Shown here: in pieces, positions 53,851 through 63,800 of the stretch
How positions within the stretch are numbered: position 1 is the first letter of the stretch
Layout: each line of letters starts with the position of its first letter
DNA from: JAMZMI01 sp047632435
Lineage (GTDB): Bacteria; Bacteroidota; Bacteroidia; Cytophagales; Cyclobacteriaceae
Assembly (NCBI GenBank): GCA_047632435.1
Contig: JBLICU010000004.1
Span: 1-64,000, forward strand
Direction: 5' to 3'
DNA length: 64,000 nt
Made by a program: the position numbers and the translations under genes
Notes under the pieces: model-generated
What the model was told of the DNA's origin: nothing
What the model saw: only the letters and a program-made list of their open reading frames with translations
Database searches by the model: none

Positions 53851-56274
53851 ATGTTGAGACCTGTTTTTATTGTTGCATTGATCATGTACTGTATATCAGC
53901 AATAGGCCAGGTTATTTATAACGGACATATCTATGATGCAGGCACCCAAACCGATGTATTGGGAGCAGAGATTCAGCTAATTAATCAAGGCCAACAGACA
54001 ACATCAAATACGTTTGGCAATTTTGTATTGAAATATGGAAATGCTGATGATTCGAACTTTCAGTTTTTCAACAATTCAATGGTTTGGAATGGGGAGAAAT
54101 CGGCAACCGTCCAAATAATCGGATTGGATGGGAGTTTGCTTTATGCTGAAAAAATCTCCGGTGGAGAAACTTATCTTTTTCCAAGACTTCAAACCGGTCT
54201 TTATGTAATAAAAATTTTGGAGGGGAATACAATTAATGCTTATAAGATCATGTCTGATGGCACCAATACCATCAAAGTAGATAAACGGGGGATTTTCCAT
54301 CAATACAACGGGCAATCTGTTGGAAATGACACCCTGCGAATCGTGAAGGAGGGGTATTATCCTCGTGAAATTATTTTACCAAGTCATAGTAAAATTATAA
54401 AAGTGGCCATGCTCAAAGGAGACTATGAAAAGCTAGACTACTTCAATGAGCTGGTGGAGCCTGTTGCCTTTGATTTGATCAGTGGGAAGGCAGCACGAAC
54501 GAACCTGGGAGATGTAAAAGGGGTAAAAATTGTCTATGATATCAAGCGTGATCGGATCTACTACATGAATAGTAAGAAATATGAGTTGCATCTTGATTTT
54601 GCTGTGCAAGTTCTTGGCTTTGACAAAGGCCATCTTTATTTCAATCAAACCCAATACACCTATAATCCTCAGAGAGAATACTATTTGGCGGGGCTCAATT
54701 ATTTTGAAGGAATCGATAAATACGTTTTGCAGTATGTGTCAGCCGTGGAGATGAATTGCGATCAGATAGATCAACTCTACAATAAGATTTTGAATACGTC
54801 ATTTATAGAGAAGGAGCAGCTATATTTTTTTCCAAATAAAACCGAATGGCTGCAATGCACAAATACCAATCATATTACCTCTGAAGAACTTTATCAGGGA
54901 CAAAACTATCAGGGATTGAATGAGGCTAGCAACTATGGTTATCTCCGAAAAATTACTTCCTCTGATTTAGAAAGTGCTTATGTGAGTAGAAGAGACATTG
55001 TTTTGACCGATGGCGTCCCCAATGATCTGCCCGTAGTTGCCGGGATTATTACTTCTGAGCTACAGACACCACTCAGCCATATCAACGTGCTTAGCCATAG
55101 CCGAAACACGCCAAATATGGCTTTGCGACAAGCATGGGAAAGTGAAGAATTTAATGCACTTATTGATCAACTGGTGTTTCTGAAAGTGGAAGCGGAAAAG
55201 TTTGAAATCAGGCAAGCCACATTGGAGGAGGCCAATGCCTACTGGCTTAAACGCGAACCTCAGGATACTATTTACCTACGTAAAAACATTACTTATTTTG
55301 ACTTGCCTGATATGCCGGATGTTGGTTTTACTTGCTTGGATCGAGTAGGAGGTAAGGCTTCCAATTTTGGTGAATTACTCAATGTCCAGAGTATAACAAT
55401 CCCAACTCCTGAAAATGCCTTTGCCATACCTTTTTATTATTATGATCAACATATCAAACGATATGGTCTGGATCAAATGCTAGCTGAGATGATGGCAAAT
55501 CTCGATTTTAAAAGTAATGCGGCTATGCGAAAAATTCAACTTGAGCTGTTGAGAGACAGTATTCTAAACTCTCCCATCGATCCAAATCTTGTAACAATGG
55601 TTGAGGCTAAAATTGGGAATTTTAGTTCTTTCGATTCCTATCGGTTTCGTTCTTCGACAAATGCCGAAGACTTGGAGGATTTTTCTGGTGCGGGTCTATA
55701 TGATTCTTTTTCTGCCAAAAAAGGGAGTCAATCGAAATCAATTGAAATAGCTATTAAGAGTGTTTGGGCAAGTCTGTGGAATTGGCGAGCATTTGAAGAA
55801 AGGAGTTATTTTAAAATAGATCATTTTTCATGTGCGATGGGGATTTTGGTACACCGATCATTTCCTGATGAAGATGCCAATGGGGTTTTGATCACAAAAA
55901 ATCTTTACAATTTCAATCCTGGATATACCATCAACTCGCAGTATAAGGAGCATAGTATTGTTTTCCCAGAACCTGGAATCATTCATGATCAGATGATACT
56001 ATTCACATGGTCGATCAATCCTGGTGAGGAATTTATGCTGGAATATTTGGCTTTTTCGAATGTGCCAGAGCTGGGTGGAGAAAGAGTGATGACTGATGAA
56101 GAAGTGTTTCAGTTGGGTAGGTATGCGACGCAGATCAAGCGAAGGTTTTATTATGATTTACCGCACAATTGTGATTGTGCATACAATGATTTCGGCGTTG
56201 ATATTGAGTTTAAGGTGGACTCAGATGTGAGCCCAAGAAAAATTTATATCAAGCAGGCGAGGTTGTATAAATAG
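53851..56274 (+). CDS. Exported PEP-utilising / ATP-grasp domain protein
   Basis: An 807-residue protein with a signal peptide (VALIMYCISAIGQ). Residues 20-200 hold a carboxypeptidase-regulatory-like segment and, inside it, a strand set resembling a T9SS sorting domain (VQIIGLDGSLLYAEKISG). From about 390 a PEP-utilising mobile domain follows with its catalytic His410 in QTPLSHINVLSHSRNTPN, then a PPDK-type ATP-grasp domain (VGGKASNFGELL, about 500; RSSTNAEDLEDFSGAGLYDS, about 599). The PEP/pyruvate TIM barrel is absent. The order is reversed from PpsA/PPDK. Confidence 0.8.
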   Translation: MLRPVFIVALIMYCISAIGQVIYNGHIYDAGTQTDVLGAEIQLINQGQQTTSNTFGNFVLKYGNADDSNFQFFNNSMVWNGEKSATVQIIGLDGSLLYAEKISGGETYLFPRLQTGLYVIKILEGNTINAYKIMSDGTNTIKVDKRGIFHQYNGQSVGNDTLRIVKEGYYPREIILPSHSKIIKVAMLKGDYEKLDYFNELVEPVAFDLISGKAARTNLGDVKGVKIVYDIKRDRIYYMNSKKYELHLDFAVQVLGFDKGHLYFNQTQYTYNPQREYYLAGLNYFEGIDKYVLQYVSAVEMNCDQIDQLYNKILNTSFIEKEQLYFFPNKTEWLQCTNTNHITSEELYQGQNYQGLNEASNYGYLRKITSSDLESAYVSRRDIVLTDGVPNDLPVVAGIITSELQTPLSHINVLSHSRNTPNMALRQAWESEEFNALIDQLVFLKVEAEKFEIRQATLEEANAYWLKREPQDTIYLRKNITYFDLPDMPDVGFTCLDRVGGKASNFGELLNVQSITIPTPENAFAIPFYYYDQHIKRYGLDQMLAEMMANLDFKSNAAMRKIQLELLRDSILNSPIDPNLVTMVEAKIGNFSSFDSYRFRSSTNAEDLEDFSGAGLYDSFSAKKGSQSKSIEIAIKSVWASLWNWRAFEERSYFKIDHFSCAMGILVHRSFPDEDANGVLITKNLYNFNPGYTINSQYKEHSIVFPEPGIIHDQMILFTWSINPGEEFMLEYLAFSNVPELGGERVMTDEEVFQLGRYATQIKRRFYYDLPHNCDCAYNDFGVDIEFKVDSDVSPRKIYIKQARLYK

Positions 56275-56319
56275 AAATGAGTTTATAAATGAATTTGAAT
56301 TGTTAAAAATGAGTTTTAT

Positions 56320-56951
56320 ATGAAAAAGAGTATTTTATTATCCTTGATTCTTACAGCAGGATTTACCCTGCCATTTTCTTGCGATCCTACCAACACTGGT
56401 AATGGAAATTCAGGATACCGCATTGATAGTCTATCACTTGAGGTGGTTAGAATGGACAAAATTTTAGCATATCCTTATTACCAATATGGTTTGCTAGGAT
56501 CAGTTGAATACCCTGTTACTGATACAATACTATTTTACAAATTTGGTTTGGAAATAGCTGTTGCAGCGCAAACTTATGTTATGAATAACAATGGCTTTTC
56601 ATCACCTTTTATCAATTCTGCATTTGCTGATCCGTTACCACCATCACCGGTTTCAAATATTGCGTTGATTTCTATTTATTCTGATTCGGCTGTATTTGTT
56701 GATGGGATCGAATATGAGATTGGTGAAAACCTTGCAAATTTATTTACGGCAAGAGTGGGGGGGGGTACAGTGAACCTCAATCCGTTTTGAAATTTATAGA
56801 AGAGATTGGTGATTGGTATTATTGGGATAAGATTTATTTACATTTAGATACACCTCCTGATCAAACGATTAATCAAAAATTCCAAGTCAAAGTGACCCTT
56901 GAGGATGGGACTGTATTCGATTTGAAAACGCCAAATGTGTTGGTAAAATAG
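56320..56951 (+). pseudogene. Lipoprotein gene interrupted at a G9 tract (possible phase-variable locus)
   Basis: The frame starts at 56320 with a signal and lipobox (LPFSC) and runs 156 residues to the G9 tract at 56757-56765, stopping soon after (56790). In the next frame the protein continues (YSEPQSVLKFIEEIGDWYYW, VKVTLEDGTVFDLKTP) to a TAG at 56949-56951. Seven or ten G would join both parts into one lipoprotein of about 210 residues. A nine-G run is striking in AT-rich DNA and is either a slippage switch or an assembly error. No family recognised. Confidence 0.7.
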
Positions 56952-56954
56952 GAC

Positions 56955-58919
56955 TTACTTTTCCTTCATTACCAACACTATCTTATTCCAGTCGGCAGCT
57001 GCATTGATCACTTTTCTAAACGGTTCGAATTTTTCGACTGGAAAATAGATTTTGTCGTAAAACTCATCTATTTCTATTTCCAGATCCTGGCCAGTGATGG
57101 TATAGCGCGATTCAAAATTGTAGATCAAGCTATCTTCAAATACCTGCTCTTTGATAATGATGTCATCAGGATTTTGGATAGAATAACCTTCGGGAATTTT
57201 GAGATGAATTTTCCTGAGATAACCACGATTAAAATCATTCACTATTGGTGTGTCGCGTTCCTTCTCCTGATACATTTCTGATTGAGCACCTATTAGTTCA
57301 CCTACCTTAAATAGAATGATATCTCCGGCTGATTCAATGTAACTGTTGGTTTTAAATTTCCCATCTACAGTGAATAGCTCGTTCCATGTTTTATAGTCGT
57401 TATTTAATGCTACTATTTCTACTTTCTCGATTTCAGCGTCCAGTGCCAAATATTTGATCACATCGTCCAGTATTTCCTTTTTGCGTTCTTCTTCTAAAAA
57501 CAAGGTGGCTGCTTTGTAATATTGCGCGCTGTAGCCTTTATAACTTCTTGTCAAGCTCACTGTGTTCATGTCCAGTGATTCGCTAAAAGCAACATCAATA
57601 TCCATGTTGTCAAAATTCTCCTTATAAGATGGAGCTGGGATAAATCCAATGCGTGAAATAGGATAGGTGAAATTTTGAATTTTCTCAGATCCTATAAATA
57701 AGCCATAAGTGGCTAAGTAAACAGTTGGAATAGTTCCCAGCCTGAAAGGTGTATCCTTTGGTGAAAGAAACTGATCTGCATCGCTGATATAAATCAGATA
57801 TTCATCGAGGTAATTCCACGAATCAAAATTCGGATCAAAGGCTCTTTTAAATCTATCTGATGTCAACACGATTTCATGTTTGATATTGAGATGATTGAGG
57901 ATGGCAGCATACAGTTTGGTGAATCCTTTGGATGTGGCGTATTTGTTTTTGATAATAGAATTCAAAGCCATACCCATATCACCAGCATCTTCTTCCAGAA
58001 AGAAATTGGTTTTAATCATGTGTTCTGTCCGCTTGAACGCTTCAATAGGTGAGCCAGAGAGGTTGAGTGATTTGATGAATTTAGCCAGCTCTTTTTGTTC
58101 GCTTTTGTCTAAAGTGTAAATCTGATCATATACACGTTTGCCGGCATCTGCCCAGGTAAAAAGTCGCCCACTTCCAGATACGCTGTTGTAAGCCAGTTTG
58201 CCTTCCAGTCTCATTTTGCTATTTTCATAAGCGCCAAAGTCTTCATTGTGAAGTTCAGGTATGTCTTGGGCAGAGAAACTGTAGTTGTTGAAAGCCTTCG
58301 CCGTATCTGTTTGGTTGACTTTAGCATCGAGATTATAAATCTTAAAGTCATATTCAAGGTTTTCAGGGCATTTTAAGGAAAAGTCAAAAGACTTAACGGG
58401 ATAATTGAATTGGAAATACCGTGTGAAAAAGTTGTTGCTGTAGGTTTTACGAGTGTAGTAATATTCAATTTCACCACCAACTTCAGCGCCTTCTATTGCG
58501 AATATTTTATATCCTGATTCATCGTCTGCCAGCTCTTTAATGTTCGTTTCATCAAAGTTGATCATTCGTCCATCTTTTGTGATGGCCCTTGCTTTGATAT
58601 CAACGAGTTCTATGGTGTTGTAGAGTGGAATATAAATCTGATTGCTTTTGCTCAAAGCTTCATCATTGTTTACCCGGATGATTTCATGATTGGTGACAAA
58701 ACAAACCAGACTATTATTATTTGCCGAATCATACGCAAATTCGTATTTCTCGCTTTTCTGGATTTGATACAAAGGATAGTTTTCTTCCTCAGTAGTTAGC
58801 TTGGTTAAGGTTCGCTCATTGTCCCACTTGTAGCTTTCATACTGCTGAGCGTTTATGGAAGTGAGGAGACCTGCAAATCCGATGATTAGTGAAATAATCT
58901 TGGTGATATTAATATTCAT
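56955..58919 (-). CDS. DUF3857/transglutaminase-like protein with a degenerate active site
   Basis: From the ATG at 58919: 654 residues with signal peptide (SLIIGFAGLLTSINAQQ), a DUF3857 beta domain (about 50-240) and a transglutaminase-like domain. At the position of the catalytic Cys (GDCKD in the upstream neighbour) this protein has ATSKG, that is Ser330; the His and Asp positions are also lost (DEYLIYI; LSPKD). So the fold is kept but cysteine chemistry is not expected. It lies 1 bp downstream of the active-looking paralogue. Confidence 0.82.
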   Translation of the reverse strand: MNINITKIISLIIGFAGLLTSINAQQYESYKWDNERTLTKLTTEEENYPLYQIQKSEKYEFAYDSANNNSLVCFVTNHEIIRVNNDEALSKSNQIYIPLYNTIELVDIKARAITKDGRMINFDETNIKELADDESGYKIFAIEGAEVGGEIEYYYTRKTYSNNFFTRYFQFNYPVKSFDFSLKCPENLEYDFKIYNLDAKVNQTDTAKAFNNYSFSAQDIPELHNEDFGAYENSKMRLEGKLAYNSVSGSGRLFTWADAGKRVYDQIYTLDKSEQKELAKFIKSLNLSGSPIEAFKRTEHMIKTNFFLEEDAGDMGMALNSIIKNKYATSKGFTKLYAAILNHLNIKHEIVLTSDRFKRAFDPNFDSWNYLDEYLIYISDADQFLSPKDTPFRLGTIPTVYLATYGLFIGSEKIQNFTYPISRIGFIPAPSYKENFDNMDIDVAFSESLDMNTVSLTRSYKGYSAQYYKAATLFLEEERKKEILDDVIKYLALDAEIEKVEIVALNNDYKTWNELFTVDGKFKTNSYIESAGDIILFKVGELIGAQSEMYQEKERDTPIVNDFNRGYLRKIHLKIPEGYSIQNPDDIIIKEQVFEDSLIYNFESRYTITGQDLEIEIDEFYDKIYFPVEKFEPFRKVINAAADWNKIVLVMKEK

Positions 58920-58920
58920 A

Positions 58921-60870
58921 TTAGTTAGGCTTCTTGCTGATAATAAGTGCTTTGCGGCAAGCTTTGGCATAGTCTGCGATAATGGCGTTCCATGAATCAA
59001 ACTGGTCTGGCTGCATGAGCAGGTAATCCACATAAAATTCTTTGATGGCAATTACTTCAGTTTCGGATACTTCATATTGAATATTATATCCGAAATTTTC
59101 ATTCTCTTTTTGTTCATTGGCGGGAAGAGAGCTTACCGTATATCCTTCTGGGATGGACAACTGTGATACATTCCTGTTGATGTATTTGTAGTCATTTTCG
59201 ATCGGTACGGTTCTGTTTTCCAGAAGTGCATCCGTCATCGTTTTATCCAATATCAGATTGATATAAATATCGTCTCCAACTTTGCGATAATAGTCCGAAA
59301 TATAGAAGGAATAATCCAAATTAATGGGTTTGGAGAGATCATCTACATTATAAACGGTAAAGTCTCCAATTTCGAATTTGTTGCTCCCCTTTCCCAGCAA
59401 ACGCTCAACGTAATTATCTACATTTTTTTGACTTGATTTAATCAGTTTATAAGTGTTAAACACTTTAGCATAACCTGTGAGCGTCACATGACCTGTTCCG
59501 TTTATTGTGCCGTCATCCAAAGTCAATTTCACACTATCGGACATCAGATTCATCTCTTTTGGAATAACCGGAACTGTTTCGATTTTAAAATCATCAGGGC
59601 CCAGCGATATCAAACATTCCTTACCTTGAATCATGCTTGTGGGATAATCAAGCGGTGTGTATTGACCTGTCGCATCCAGAAAGTAGGTTTTTCCGTCAAG
59701 GATAAAAGTCGCTATCATATGATTATCCGTAATGGGAGAGGGGGTTTCTGAGTATTTGTATGGAAGATCACGAGAACCAATCCAGGTATAATGCGCATCA
59801 ATACCAATTTCGCGAAGCATACTTACAATCGAGCTGGCCATGTCTTTACAATCTCCATAGCGCTTACTGATCACATATTCTCCTGGGTGCGGTATCAAGC
59901 CCCGCATGCCATCTTCAAAAGCGATGTATTTGATATTGGCCTGTACCCAATAGTAGATTTTTCTGACCTTTTCCAAATCTGTATCATCGGGATTGATAAT
60001 GGTGGTAACCAGTTCTTTCACCTCATCACTGGGAGCCTGCACTTTGTCCAGAAAGGTTCTGTACCACTGGTGAAGTTGGGCAGGAGTGGAAAGCAGCAAA
60101 GTTTCGGATCCATCACTTTTTTTGAAACTAAAAACAGGACAATAAACAGTAGCGGCCAGGTAATTGTAAGAAGGACAATCCATATCAAATTTGATTTTAT
60201 CAATCGAAGAGGCCTTAAAAGTGAAAGTGTGACTGCCATCATCTAATTTTTTTTCTTTGGTTTCAATTTTGACATTTTCCATGTTGAAATATTGAGGAAC
60301 GATCTTGATTTCAGGATCATATTTCACCAGATAAGATGCTTCATGCACGGGTATGTATGTATTAAAGAAAAACATCCCCATCATGCGAGGGTCTTTTATA
60401 GTTTTTTTGTAGGTCAAGATAGTCTTTACACCTTTTTGTACCCCGGGATATGTAAAAGAAATTTCCTTACTGTCGTCGTAAAAAACGTAGGAGTCTCGAT
60501 CAAATGACTCTTTAAATTCTGTAACATCGATTCGTTCATACTTGCGTTTTCCAGGTACCAAAGTATAAGCCTCTATATCAGAAATTTGGTAGAATCCCGA
60601 TGAGTAAATTTTATCTCCAGCATATCTGACAGTATTTTCCCCGAGATGTAGCAATTCTTCATAAACCACTACGGTAGTCTTCACTGAATCATTTTCAATG
60701 GAATAGGTTACTGTTTCTTTTTTTATAACGTAAACAGCGGCCTCATCAGGGTAGGTTGACTTAAAGGATCGAAATTCTTCCTCCGGATTGAGCTGCGCAG
60801 AGACATTCACCTCTCCAAATACTAAGGCAATAAATAAGTACCTCTTTATACACTCAATAGATATACCCAT
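58921..60870 (-). CDS. DUF3857/transglutaminase-like protein with intact triad
   Basis: A 649-residue exported protein with a signal-like N-terminus (YLFIALVFGEVNVSAQ), a DUF3857 domain (about 50-260) and a transglutaminase domain with Cys341 (RYGDCKDMASS), His384 (DNHMIA) and Asp399 (YFLDATG), the expected Cys-His-Asp triad. Such proteins are thought to process surface peptides or proteins. The gene overlaps the repeat-protein gene by 17 bp and its stop is 1 bp before the next paralogue. Confidence 0.86.
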   Translation of the reverse strand: MGISIECIKRYLFIALVFGEVNVSAQLNPEEEFRSFKSTYPDEAAVYVIKKETVTYSIENDSVKTTVVVYEELLHLGENTVRYAGDKIYSSGFYQISDIEAYTLVPGKRKYERIDVTEFKESFDRDSYVFYDDSKEISFTYPGVQKGVKTILTYKKTIKDPRMMGMFFFNTYIPVHEASYLVKYDPEIKIVPQYFNMENVKIETKEKKLDDGSHTFTFKASSIDKIKFDMDCPSYNYLAATVYCPVFSFKKSDGSETLLLSTPAQLHQWYRTFLDKVQAPSDEVKELVTTIINPDDTDLEKVRKIYYWVQANIKYIAFEDGMRGLIPHPGEYVISKRYGDCKDMASSIVSMLREIGIDAHYTWIGSRDLPYKYSETPSPITDNHMIATFILDGKTYFLDATGQYTPLDYPTSMIQGKECLISLGPDDFKIETVPVIPKEMNLMSDSVKLTLDDGTINGTGHVTLTGYAKVFNTYKLIKSSQKNVDNYVERLLGKGSNKFEIGDFTVYNVDDLSKPINLDYSFYISDYYRKVGDDIYINLILDKTMTDALLENRTVPIENDYKYINRNVSQLSIPEGYTVSSLPANEQKENENFGYNIQYEVSETEVIAIKEFYVDYLLMQPDQFDSWNAIIADYAKACRKALIISKKPN

Positions 60871-63800
60871 TCAAATAAAATGTCTGTGATTTGATGGTTC
60901 CATTTTGATTGTAGATGATCTGTGTGCCATCTACCTCTCCATTTTTGTAAGGGATGATACTTTTGATTTGTCCATTTTCGTAATATGCTTTTTCATCTCC
61001 ATTTTTAAGGTCATACGAGTAATTTTTTTCTGTATGAATATTTCCATTGGTATAATACCTGACCCACTTACCATGAGTTTCCCCGGAATGATAATCAATA
61101 GTTTCAGATTTGGTTCCATTTGCATTAAAATAGATGACCGGACCTTCCTTTAGACCATCTTTATAACTTTGCGTCACTGATGTTTTTCCATTCGGAAAAG
61201 TGGCTTTTAATATAAATTCACCCTTTTCCTGAAAGTTGATGGTGTCCTGTGTTTGGTTATTTAGATAGCCAATCATATCATCATTCACATAGATTCTGGT
61301 AAGTTGTAAGTTTCCGGTTAGATCGTAATAAGAACAAGGGCCTTCATTGTCACCTTCTTCATATTGACAATTGGATTCAAGTTGACCATTGTAATAATAC
61401 CTTTTGATTTGATTTGCGGTTAGTCCTTTTATGTATTCGTAATCCGACTCTAGCTGACCGTTTTCGTAGTACCATTTCCAGCTGCCATGTTTCTCATTAT
61501 TCATATAATTCCCGATGGTTTCAAGCTTTCCATCCACAGAAAAGCCCTCATATTTCCCCTCATAAAGACTATTCTTCATTGGATTTCGACTTTCAACTTG
61601 TTTGTTAGGATAATAGTTGAATATGTCTTTATCGAAGTATCCACATTGGGAATGCGCTTTGAAAGTAGTGTCACCAGCCACTGTTAGCATTGCACGCCAA
61701 CCTGTTCCTGATTTCACATCTGCCTCATGGTAGACTGTGCCAAGCGTATCATATTGTCTCAAGCCAACGAGTGTACCTTTGTCATATTTGAAGGCGCGAT
61801 GAATTTTATCCCCCAGAGCGAAATTTTTCTTCCAACCATTGAGATCACCGCTGATATAATATAGCTCCTGATCTTTTGATCCATCCGGGAAATATTGTTT
61901 CCAAAGCTGTTCTGCTTCTCCATCTACATACCAACCTTCGAGTTCCGGCTGACCATTTTTGAAGAACGATCTGTAATAACCATCCAATGTTCCGTTGGTA
62001 TAATTACAAGTAGAATAGAGGTCTCCAGTCGGGTAGTATTCCTCATAAACCCCGTGATATTCCCCATCTTTCATGGTTCCTTTTTGATAAACCTTGCCAT
62101 TTTTAAAATAGGAAGTGTAGGGGCCATTAGTTTTACCATTGCTTAGTGCAGATTTTGCATGTAATTCACCTGTGGTGTAATGACTTTCAAAGTCCATGTT
62201 TCCATCAAGATCAAAAGCATTGGACAAAGTGTCACCGGCTAAATTGAAATAAGTATAACCTACATACAATCCATGATTGTATTGAGTGATTTCCTGGAGA
62301 TTTCCTTGCCTCCCATAGTTTTTGAGTATGCCATGATATTCTCCATCATCATATATGTACTCATCACTTGGATTTCCATTAGAATGAAAATAGGTCCATT
62401 GTCCTATTCTTGTGCCATTGTTCAACGAACCTTTGTAGCTCATTTCTCCATTTGGATGGTAACCGATCCAATCTCCATCTAATGAGTCCATTTTATAGAT
62501 GCCAATTTCATTGTCCTGCCCATCTATATAATAAGAATTAAAAGGCCCATTGAGGATCCCATTTTCATAGATATACTCACTGCTTTTTTGACCATTTTTA
62601 AAGTAGTAAGTGTATGTTTGATTAAGTTCTTCTTCATTTAAAACATAATCCACCTTTTTCTCGCCAGTTAAATGGTAAAGTATTCCACTTCCGGATTGCA
62701 CCCCATTGTCATAAGGCATTCGCTCCTTGATTTGCCCACATTCGTAATAGTATTCAACCAGGCTATCAAGTTGAATACCATTATAATAGGCAATAATTGA
62801 CATGGCGCCATCTTCGTAAAAATATTCTGCTGGTTTGATGTAATTTCCCTGATCATCAAATTCTTCGATGCGACTAAGCTGTCCGTTATCGTGATAATAC
62901 TCCCAGACACCTATTTTGAGGCCACTTGCTGAGTATTCCCCAGTAGCATTCAATTGTCCATTTATGCTGTAAAATAGCCATGGGCCAGTCCTGGTCTCCT
63001 CATCGATTTGGTTTCCGATTGCGCTGAGTGAGTTGTCATTGAAATACCAGCCACTATAGGTGTCACCTTTACCAAGAATTTCAGTTTTTATCGTGATTCT
63101 ATTTTCTTTTAATGAGGTATTGGCGAGGTTGACCCAATCAGTTTTCTCTTTATCATGTTTTTCTATCCAAGCCGCCACCTCTTCATTATTGGTAGATTTC
63201 AAGATGAAATAAATAAAAGCAGGACTTAGCTGATTGCGTTCGAGTTGAGTATAAAAAGGCACATAATAATTCATCCAAAAATCATCCGTATTTTTCTCAT
63301 ATTGGAGTTTCGAAAACAAAAGTTCAGCGTGTTTAACAATGGAAACATTAAAATCTACATTTCTTGTAAATCGACTATCAAGGGCAGCTTTTGACTTGAG
63401 CAAGTTATCGTAATGTTCAAATTGGCTATTATCCTCAAAGGCTTTAATACTTCCTTCTGGTCTAATGGCATTATTGACCATATTTTCCAAAAAGATCAAA
63501 ATGGAATTCTTATCCGGATTGATGGCCAGGTAAGTGAGGTAGCTCAATAAAGATTTAGTTCTATGGCCCTGGAGCATGGAGATATACCCGAGCATCATGT
63601 GGTTACTGCTGTAAAAGGGATTGATTTGGGCACTTTTTTTAAAGTATGCCACAGCGTTTTCATATTGATCCAGCTTCCTATATGCCAGACCTAGATTGTA
63701 CATCAAAACATGACTGTAAGGGAAAAGTGTTAATCCTTCTTTATAAATTTTTATGCTTGTTTCGATATTGTCTCCGTCCAAATATGCATTTCCCAATGAG

